In this document: positions 6,760 through 12,367 of the stretch, one piece after another
Layout: each line of letters opens with the position of its first letter
How positions within the stretch are numbered: position 1 is the first letter of the stretch
Source: an uncultured Lachnospiraceae bacterium
Lineage (GTDB): Bacteria > Bacillota > Clostridia > Lachnospirales > Lachnospiraceae
Direction: 5' to 3'
DNA length: 14,091 bases
Assembly: GCA_947631075.1 (NCBI GenBank)
Contig: CANRJU010000041.1
Location: forward strand, 1-14,091
The notes under the pieces: model-generated
Databases searched by the model: none
What the model was told of the DNA's origin: nothing
What the model saw: only the letters and a program-made list of their open reading frames with translations
Made by a program: the position numbers and the translations under genes

Positions 6760-7656
6760 ATGAAAGGAATCATTCTTGCGGGGGGCTCCGGCACGCGGCT
6801 GTATCCCCTCACGAAAGTTACCAGTAAACAACTGTTGCCGATTTACGACAAGCCGATGATCTATTATCCGATGTCTGTCCTGATGAACGCGGGAATCCGT
6901 GAGATTCTCATTATCTCCACGCCGATGGACACGCCCCGGTTCGAGGCGCTGTTGGGAGACGGCAGCCAGTTCGGCGTGCATCTGAGCTACGCCGTTCAGC
7001 CGAGCCCCGACGGGCTGGCGCAGGCTTTTGTAATTGGAGCGGATTTTATCGGCGGGGACTCGGTGGCGATGGTGCTGGGGGACAATATCTTTGCCGGTCA
7101 CGGACTGAAAAAGCGGCTGGAGACAGCAGTAGAAACAGCGGAATCCGGCAACGGCGCCACAATCTTTGGTTACTATGTGGACGACCCGGAGCGGTTCGGC
7201 ATTGTGGAGTTCGACGCGGATGGAAAGGCTGTCTCGATTGAGGAGAAGCCCCAAAAGCCCAAGAGCAATTATTGTGTGACAGGCCTTTATTTTTATGATA
7301 ATATGGTAGTAGAATACGCGAAAAACCTGAAGCCGTCTGCCAGAGGAGAGCTGGAGATCACCGACCTGAACCGGATTTATCTGGAGCGGGGACGGCTGAA
7401 CGTGGAGCTGCTGGGGCAGGGCTTTACCTGGCTGGACACCGGGACCCACGAGAGTCTGGTGGAGGCTACGAATTTTGTCAAGACGATGGAGACGCACCAG
7501 CACCGTAAGATCGCCTGCCTGGAGGAAATCGCCTATCTGAACGGCTGGATTTCCAGAGAGGACGTGCTGGCGATTTATGAGGAACTGAAAAAGAACCAGT
7601 ACGGCCAGTATCTGATGGACGTGCTGGAAGGCAAGTATCTCGACGCGCTGCGATGA
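6760..7656 (+). CDS. rmlA: Glucose-1-phosphate thymidylyltransferase (RmlA)
   Basis: A 298-residue nucleotidyltransferase that joins glucose-1-phosphate and dTTP into dTDP-glucose, the first step of dTDP-L-rhamnose synthesis in the cytoplasm. The start carries GGSGTRLYPLT at residues 8-18, and SKQLLPIYDKPMIYYP at 22-37 holds the substrate and catalytic lysine region. Further family segments are VLGDNIFAG, GYYVDDPERFG, SIEEKPQKPKSN and FTWLDTGTHESL. The length matches the family. The ATG at 6760 has GGAGGT at 6745-6750 with nine bases spacing. The frame remains open to an ATG at 6733, but that adds nine non-conserved residues across the ribosome binding site. It is followed by rmlB, rmlD and rmlC. 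Confidence 0.96.
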   Translation: MKGIILAGGSGTRLYPLTKVTSKQLLPIYDKPMIYYPMSVLMNAGIREILIISTPMDTPRFEALLGDGSQFGVHLSYAVQPSPDGLAQAFVIGADFIGGDSVAMVLGDNIFAGHGLKKRLETAVETAESGNGATIFGYYVDDPERFGIVEFDADGKAVSIEEKPQKPKSNYCVTGLYFYDNMVVEYAKNLKPSARGELEITDLNRIYLERGRLNVELLGQGFTWLDTGTHESLVEATNFVKTMETHQHRKIACLEEIAYLNGWISREDVLAIYEELKKNQYGQYLMDVLEGKYLDALR

Positions 7657-7739
7657 CAAAATCGCACAAGATTGCGTGTTCGAGAGTAAAAGAGAATGTG
7701 AAAGTGAAAGCAAGAGAATAAGGGAGAATATAACCAGAT

Positions 7740-8765
7740 ATGAGTAAAACAGTGATTGTGACCGGCGGCGCCGGTTTTATCGGAAGTAATTTTATCTTTT
7801 ATATGCTGGACAAATATCCGGATTACCGGATTATCTGCCTGGACTGCCTGACCTACGCGGGGAATCTCTCCACGCTGGAGCCGGTGATGGACAATCCGAA
7901 TTTCCGCTTTGTCAAGGAGAGCATTACGAACCGGGAGGCGGTATACCGTCTTTTCGAGGAGGAAAAGCCGGACATGGTGGTGAATTTCGCGGCGGAGAGC
8001 CATGTGGACCGCTCGATTGAGAATCCGCAGGTGTTTTTGGACACGAACATCATCGGCACATCTGTCCTGATGGACGCCTGCCGGAAGTACGGCATTGAGA
8101 GGTATCATCAGGTGTCCACGGACGAGGTGTACGGGGACCTGCCGTTAGACCGTCCGGATCTGTTCTTTACGGAGGAGACGCCGATTCACACGTCCAGCCC
8201 CTACTCGTCCAGCAAGGCGGCGGCGGACCTTCTGGTGCTGGCGTACCACCGGACGTATGGGCTGCCGGTGTCGATCAGCCGCTGCTCCAACAACTACGGT
8301 CCCTATCATTTTCCGGAAAAGCTGATACCGCTGATGATTGCCAACGCGCTGAACGACAAGCCGCTGCCGGTCTACGGCAAGGGTGAGAACGTGCGGGACT
8401 GGCTCTATGTGGAGGATCATTGCAAGGCGATTGATCTGGTGATTCACAGGGGACGCGTGGGCGAGGTGTACAATGTGGGCGGCCACAATGAGATGAAAAA
8501 TATAGATATCGTGAAGATGATCTGCAAGGCGCTTGACAAGCCGGAGAGTCTGATTACCTATGTGACGGACCGGAAGGGGCACGATATGCGCTACGCCATC
8601 GATCCCACGAAGATTCATGAGGAGCTGGGGTGGCTGCCGGAGACGAAGTTCGAGGACGGAATCCAAAAGACCATCCAGTGGTATCTGGACAACCGGGAGT
8701 GGTGGGAGACGATTATTTCCGGGGAATATCAGAATTATTATGAAAAAATGTATGGAAACCGGTAG
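7740..8765 (+). CDS. rmlB: dTDP-glucose 4,6-dehydratase (RmlB)
   Basis: A 341-residue NAD-dependent extended short-chain dehydrogenase that converts dTDP-glucose to dTDP-4-keto-6-deoxyglucose. The N-terminal Rossmann motif GGAGFIGS lies at residues 9-16. The catalytic TDE of STDEVYGDL is T127-D128-E129, and YSSSK at 155-159 gives the YxxxK pair. SRCSNNYGPYHFPEKLIPL and VRDWLYVEDHC are typical RmlB segments. AGGGAG at 7721-7726 lies 13 bases before the ATG, a rather long spacing. The 83-base gap after rmlA is purine-rich, with no clear terminator or promoter, so the genes are probably one transcript. Confidence 0.97.
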   Translation: MSKTVIVTGGAGFIGSNFIFYMLDKYPDYRIICLDCLTYAGNLSTLEPVMDNPNFRFVKESITNREAVYRLFEEEKPDMVVNFAAESHVDRSIENPQVFLDTNIIGTSVLMDACRKYGIERYHQVSTDEVYGDLPLDRPDLFFTEETPIHTSSPYSSSKAAADLLVLAYHRTYGLPVSISRCSNNYGPYHFPEKLIPLMIANALNDKPLPVYGKGENVRDWLYVEDHCKAIDLVIHRGRVGEVYNVGGHNEMKNIDIVKMICKALDKPESLITYVTDRKGHDMRYAIDPTKIHEELGWLPETKFEDGIQKTIQWYLDNREWWETIISGEYQNYYEKMYGNR

Positions 8766-8819
8766 GCGGAGGATCGCTACGGATGGCAGATGAGAAACTG
8801 CTTTCTCTATCGCCTCTTT

Positions 8820-8851
8820 GCGACAAGTCGCTAGAGCGAACTTGTTCGCTC
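8820..8851 (+). repeat. Two tandem compact hairpins between rmlB and rmlD
   Basis: GCGAC-AA-GTCGC at 8820-8831 and GAGCGAAC-TT-GTTCGCTC at 8834-8851 are perfect inverted repeats two bases apart. They lie in the 102-base spacer and end about seven bases before the rmlD ribosome binding site. No T run follows, so they do not look like terminators. They could be mRNA processing or stability elements, or a small dispersed repeat. No protein-coding gene is supported in the spacer. Confidence 0.6.
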
Positions 8852-8867
8852 GGAAATGGAGAGGATT

Positions 8868-9803
8868 ATGAAAGTATTTGTGACAGGCGTGGGGGGCCAG
8901 CTGGGGTACGATGTGGTGAACGAGCTCATCGGGCGCGGTGTCTCCTGCGTGGGCTCGGATGTGGCGCCCTCCTACAGTGGCACCCTGGGCGGCGCGGCGG
9001 CGCAGGCGCCGTATGAGCCGTTGGACATCACGGATGAGGCAGCGGTGATGGAGACGATTCAGCGGATCCGGCCGGACGCGGTGATTCACTGCGCGGCGTG
9101 GACGGCGGTGGATCTCGCCGAGGACGAGGACAAAAAGGAGACCGTGCGCCGCGTCAACGCGGAGGGGACGGAGCATGTGGCGAGAGCGTGCGCCGCGGTG
9201 GACGCGAAGATGATCTACATTTCCACCGACTATGTATTCGACGGGCAGGGGACAAAGCCCTGGCAGCCGGACTGCGAGGCATACGCGCCGTTAAATTATT
9301 ACGGACAGACCAAGCTGGACGGGGAGCGGGCGGTCGCAGGAAATCTGAACCGATTTTTTATCGTCCGCATCGCCTGGGTTTTTGGAAAAAACGGAAATAA
9401 CTTTATCCGCACGATGCTGAAGGTGGGAAAGGACCACGAGAAGCTCCGGGTGGTGAACGACCAGATCGGCACGCCTACCTACACATACGATCTGGCGGCG
9501 CTTTTGGCGGACATGGTCCAGAGCGAAAAATACGGCTATTACCACGCGTCGAATGAGGGCGGATACATCAGCTGGTATGATTTCGCGGTGGAGATTTTCC
9601 GGCAGGCGGCCGCGCTGGGGCATGAGGAGTACGACGGGGACCACTTAGAGGTGCAGCCGGTGACGACGGAGGAATACGGCGCTTCGAAGGCAAGGCGACC
9701 GAAAAATTCAAGACTGGATAAGAGCAAGCTGCGGGAGCAGGGATTTACCCCGCTGCCGGACTGGCGGGACGCGCTGCAGCGGTATCTGCGGGACATAATG
9801 TGA
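8868..9803 (+). CDS. rmlD: dTDP-4-dehydrorhamnose reductase (RmlD)
   Basis: A 311-residue reductase that performs the last step to dTDP-L-rhamnose. The dinucleotide-binding GVGGQLG lies at residues 7-13. Conserved ALD/RmlD segments follow: DAVIHCAAWTAVDLAEDE, VNAEGTEHVARAC, YISTDYVFDG, YGQTK at 145-149 (YxxxK pair), RIAWVFGKNGNNFIRTML and NDQIGTPTYTYDLA. The ATG at 8868 with GGAGAGG just upstream gives the canonical MKVFVTGVGGQ start. An in-frame ATG at 8856 would overlap that ribosome site. It ends 14 bases before the rmlC start, so the two are translationally close. Confidence 0.96.
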   Translation: MKVFVTGVGGQLGYDVVNELIGRGVSCVGSDVAPSYSGTLGGAAAQAPYEPLDITDEAAVMETIQRIRPDAVIHCAAWTAVDLAEDEDKKETVRRVNAEGTEHVARACAAVDAKMIYISTDYVFDGQGTKPWQPDCEAYAPLNYYGQTKLDGERAVAGNLNRFFIVRIAWVFGKNGNNFIRTMLKVGKDHEKLRVVNDQIGTPTYTYDLAALLADMVQSEKYGYYHASNEGGYISWYDFAVEIFRQAAALGHEEYDGDHLEVQPVTTEEYGASKARRPKNSRLDKSKLREQGFTPLPDWRDALQRYLRDIM

Positions 9804-9817
9804 GCTTAGGAGGAAAA

Positions 9818-10423
9818 ATGGGACAGATTAAAGTAGAAAAAAACGTGGGCGGCATTGAGGGCCTCTGCGTGATTGAGCCGGCGGTACATGGGGACAGCCG
9901 GGGATATTTTATGGAGACATATAATCTAAATGACATGAAGGAAGCGGGCCTGGACATGATTTTCGTGCAGGACAACCAGTCCAGCTCGGAAAAGGGAGTG
10001 ATGCGGGGCCTGCATTTTCAGAAGCAGTACCCGCAGGGAAAGCTCGTCCGGGTGATCCGGGGACGGGTGTTCGACGTGTCGGTGGATCTGCGGGAGGGCT
10101 CCGCTACCTATGGAAAATGGTACGGACTGGAGCTGTCCGAGGAGAACAAAAAGCAGTTCTATATCCCGAAGGGCTTTGCGCACGGGTATCTGGTGCTCAG
10201 CGATTTTGCGGAGTTCTGCTATAAGTGCACCGATTTTTACCATCCGGGGGACGACGGCGGACTGGTGTGGAACGACCCGGATATCGGGATTGTGTGGCCG
10301 GAGGTCGTCGGGGAGTATCCGGGCAGCGGCCTGTGCGCCGGATACGCGATGGCGGACGGCACGCCGCTGAATTTGAACGAGCGGGACCAGAACTGGCCGG
10401 GAATACGGGAATTAAAAAAATGA
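9818..10423 (+). CDS. rmlC: dTDP-4-dehydrorhamnose 3,5-epimerase (RmlC)
   Basis: A 201-residue cupin epimerase that inverts C3 and C5 of dTDP-4-keto-6-deoxyglucose, the substrate RmlD then reduces. Family segments are DSRGYFMETYN, QSSSEKGVMRGLHFQ with the catalytic His at residue 66, GKLVRVIRGRVFDVSVDLR, IPKGFAHGYLVLSD, FCYKCTDFYHPGDDGG and WNDPDIGI. The ATG at 9818 follows AGGAGG at 9808-9813, a strong but tightly spaced site. The gene closes the complete rmlABDC set and is followed by a bidirectional hairpin terminator. Confidence 0.96.
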   Translation: MGQIKVEKNVGGIEGLCVIEPAVHGDSRGYFMETYNLNDMKEAGLDMIFVQDNQSSSEKGVMRGLHFQKQYPQGKLVRVIRGRVFDVSVDLREGSATYGKWYGLELSEENKKQFYIPKGFAHGYLVLSDFAEFCYKCTDFYHPGDDGGLVWNDPDIGIVWPEVVGEYPGSGLCAGYAMADGTPLNLNERDQNWPGIRELKK

Positions 10424-10427
10424 GAAT

Positions 10428-10472
10428 AAAAGGGCTTCCGCGCGGGCGATGAACCGGCGAGGGAGCCCTTTT
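10428..10472. terminator. Bidirectional terminator between rmlC and the convergent SpoIID-domain gene
   Basis: AAAAGGGCTTCC at 10428-10439 pairs with GGGAGCCCTTTT at 10461-10472 with one G-T wobble, around a GC-rich loop of about 21 bases. On the + strand it ends in TTTT. On the - strand the mirror stem runs into TTTTATT and later TTTTT. It lies between the rmlC stop (10423) and the stop of the opposite gene (10480), so it can serve both. Confidence 0.85.
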
Positions 10473-10479
10473 CCTGTCA

Positions 10480-11733
10480 TCACGGGTTCAGCTCGGCAAT
10501 CCGGCTGACCGCCACATAAATTTCTGAAATTTTGTACCATGTCTTGAATCCCACGATTCCATCCTGAGTCAGCTTGAACACCTTCTGGAACACCTTCACC
10601 GCCTCCTCGGTCTTGGAGCCGAAAATACCGTCCGCGGCGATCTTGGGAATCAGGGGGTAGGCCCCTGCGATGGTGTTTAACTGCCGCTGCATCTGGCGCA
10701 CCTTGTCTCCGCTGGAGCCCCGTTTCAAGCTGGAGCCGGGGTAGGAGGAGGGAATGCCGGATATTTCTTCCGTCTCATTGATATAGAGGGAATCGCCGTA
10801 GTAGTTCCGCAAAATCTCAATGGCGGTGTAGCCCTGGTCGCCAAGCGCCTTGGAGCCCCACTGGCTCATCCAGCCGGGGCAGGACACATTTTTGCCGTCG
10901 CAGTACTGGGTGAGGATGGGCTGCTCCACGTTGGGACGGGAGAGGTAGCTGCTGAAAATTTCGTCCACGACCTGGGAAATGCTGTTAAAGATGTTGCGCC
11001 CCGGAATCCACTTGTGGTCGTAGGCGGTGGATGAGGTAATGGTAAAATCATATCCCTTGTTCCGATACCACTCCGTGTAAACCCGATTCAGCGTAAAGGA
11101 CTGGATCGCCAGCACATTGGCCTGGATGGCGGCCAGCGGCCAGGTGGAGTAGATCTCGCTGCAGGCCACATTTTTGATGTAATCCTTGTATTTTACATAA
11201 TAATTATCCGCTTTTTTGTCGGTGGGAGGGCCGTCGTGGACAACGACGTATTCGGGAATGACCACCCGGCTCAGGACAATCTCACTGCTGTCCCCGGCGG
11301 ACTTGATCTCGCTCTCGGCGATTTTGGGCGGATAATCCCCCCACAGCGTGTGATCCGGAATCACAAAGAGCTCCGCGCTGTCCGGTTCGCCGTCGGCCAG
11401 GGGAAGGAGTTTCGCGTTCTGGATGGCGGTTTCCTCCGGGAAAATTTCGGCTCCGTTTATCTCCAGCGTCTCATACCCTGGGGCGCTGATGTACAGGGTG
11501 TACTCCGAATAGGGCTTGTTGGCGCCGGGGGCCATGCTGTACTCCAGGGGAGGCGCCATGAGCTCAATCTCGTCTGTCTGTCCCTGGCTGTCCGTGACAG
11601 ACTGCGCCAGCGTGCGTTCCGGCTCATTTTCACTGACAATCCGCACCGTGGCGCCGGGAATCGGTCGGTTATCCAGCTCTGACGTGACATTTACATCCAG
11701 TTTTCCATATTCCATATTGATATCCGTTTCCAT
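10480..11733 (-). CDS. SpoIID/LytB-domain protein with C-terminal peptidoglycan-binding domain
   Basis: A 417-residue three-part protein. Residues about 8-110 look like a carboxypeptidase-regulatory or Cna-B-type beta domain (GKLDVNVTSELDNRPIPGAT). Residues about 155-325 resemble the SpoIID/LytB domain, a lytic transglycosylase fold: VACSEIYSTWPLAAIQANVL has Glu193 where SpoIID has its catalytic Glu, and WMSQWGSKALGDQGYTAIEI resembles the SpoIID end motif. C278 and C285 could bind metal. Residues about 338-410 are a PG_binding_1 domain (LKRGSSGDKVRQMQRQLN, DGIFGSKTEEAVKVFQ). No signal peptide or membrane segment is seen. No good ribosome site precedes the ATG at 11733; Met7 at 11715 is an alternative start. 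It stands alone, convergent to rmlC. A sporulation or cortex role is inferred from the domain only. Confidence 0.82.
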   Translation of the reverse strand: METDINMEYGKLDVNVTSELDNRPIPGATVRIVSENEPERTLAQSVTDSQGQTDEIELMAPPLEYSMAPGANKPYSEYTLYISAPGYETLEINGAEIFPEETAIQNAKLLPLADGEPDSAELFVIPDHTLWGDYPPKIAESEIKSAGDSSEIVLSRVVIPEYVVVHDGPPTDKKADNYYVKYKDYIKNVACSEIYSTWPLAAIQANVLAIQSFTLNRVYTEWYRNKGYDFTITSSTAYDHKWIPGRNIFNSISQVVDEIFSSYLSRPNVEQPILTQYCDGKNVSCPGWMSQWGSKALGDQGYTAIEILRNYYGDSLYINETEEISGIPSSYPGSSLKRGSSGDKVRQMQRQLNTIAGAYPLIPKIAADGIFGSKTEEAVKVFQKVFKLTQDGIVGFKTWYKISEIYVAVSRIAELNP

Positions 11734-11782
11734 ATTATTTCATAACATTCTATGAATTATTTGTAAAAAGTTGTATACCATC

Positions 11783-11810
11783 TTGACAAAAATTTTTTCT
11801 GCCGTATAAT
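11783..11810 (+). promoter_or_regulatory. Consensus SigA promoter of the MarR-ABC operon
   Basis: TTGACA at 11783-11788 and TATAAT at 11805-11810 are both perfect consensus hexamers, separated by 16 bases. The expected start point is near 11817, giving a leader of about 59 bases to the GTG at 11876. Such a strong promoter fits an operon normally held off by a repressor bound at the adjoining repeats. Confidence 0.9.
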
Positions 11811-11853
11811 TAACATGCTAATCGTTAACTGTCTAATGATTAACTGGTTAATT
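11809..11853. promoter_or_regulatory. Triple 15-bp operator repeat, probable MarR binding sites
   Basis: Three head-to-tail 15-base units are visible: ATTAACATGCTAATC (11809-11823), GTTAACTGTCTAATG (11824-11838) and ATTAACTGGTTAATT (11839-11853). Each fits RTTAAC-N3-YTAAT-N and is a partial dyad. The last contains ATTAAC-TG-GTTAAT. The first unit overlaps the -10 box and the others cover the expected start point and early leader. MarR dimers bind dyads of this size, so autorepression by the gene just downstream is the simplest reading. Confidence 0.75.
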
Positions 11854-11875
11854 AAATAGCGAAAGGAGTGAAATC

Positions 11876-12367
11876 GTGACGTCAGAGAAATGTAAGAGAG
11901 AGAGCGGTCCGGAGGACCCTACCCGGCAGATGGTCGTCACTAATCTGCTGCACCGGCGCATCCTGGAGAAGAATCTGGAAAATATCGGGCTTCACCGGGG
12001 CCAGCACCGGGTGCTGATGGCGCTGTCCTGCCATTCCTTTGAGTCCCAGCTGCAGCTGGCGGAGGAACTGGACGTGTCGGCGGCCACCATCGCCGTGTCG
12101 CTGAAGGCGTTAGAGAAAGCGGGATTAGTCAGCCGCGAGGTGAAGGATGAGGACACCCGGTCAAATTGCGTGGAGCTGACCGACGAGGGCCGCAGGGTCG
12201 TGGAGAGCGCGAAAGATTACTATGAGAGCCTGGAGAGGGCGATGTATCAGGATTTCACGGAAGAAGAACAACATAAGCTATGGGAATATTTAAACCGGCT
12301 GTACCATAATATGGAACAATTTACGGCGACAGCGGAGAAAGGAGAGAACCGTGAGACAGTATGCTAA
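11876..12367 (+). CDS. MarR-family transcriptional regulator
   Basis: A 163-residue winged helix-turn-helix regulator. The DNA-binding core is at about residues 45-110: RGQHRVLMAL, LAEELDVSAATIAVSLKALE as the helix-turn-helix, and a wing around KDEDTRSNCVELTDEG. N- and C-terminal helices form the dimer part. The GTG start at 11876 has AAGGAG at 11863-11868 with seven bases spacing. Its end overlaps the exporter start by 17 bases, so translation is probably coupled and the exporter is the likely target. Repression is expected to be relieved by a small molecule, perhaps an exporter substrate, but the ligand cannot be read from the sequence. Confidence 0.93.
   Translation: MTSEKCKRESGPEDPTRQMVVTNLLHRRILEKNLENIGLHRGQHRVLMALSCHSFESQLQLAEELDVSAATIAVSLKALEKAGLVSREVKDEDTRSNCVELTDEGRRVVESAKDYYESLERAMYQDFTEEEQHKLWEYLNRLYHNMEQFTATAEKGENRETVC

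Noticed and set aside
6676..7713. Long open frame on the - strand opposite rmlA (345 codons)
   Set aside because: It lies antiparallel to a certain gene and has no family motif or ribosome site. It follows from the GC-rich codon pattern of rmlA.
8783..9016. Small + strand frame in the rmlB-rmlD spacer running into rmlD
   Set aside because: Its second half is rmlD in the wrong frame, and its first half covers the two hairpins. No conserved residues or good ribosome site support it.
8145..9176. Long open frame on the - strand across rmlB and rmlD (343 codons)
   Set aside because: It covers parts of two certain genes and their spacer on the other strand. The translation is low-complexity in His/Arg/Leu and shows no domain.
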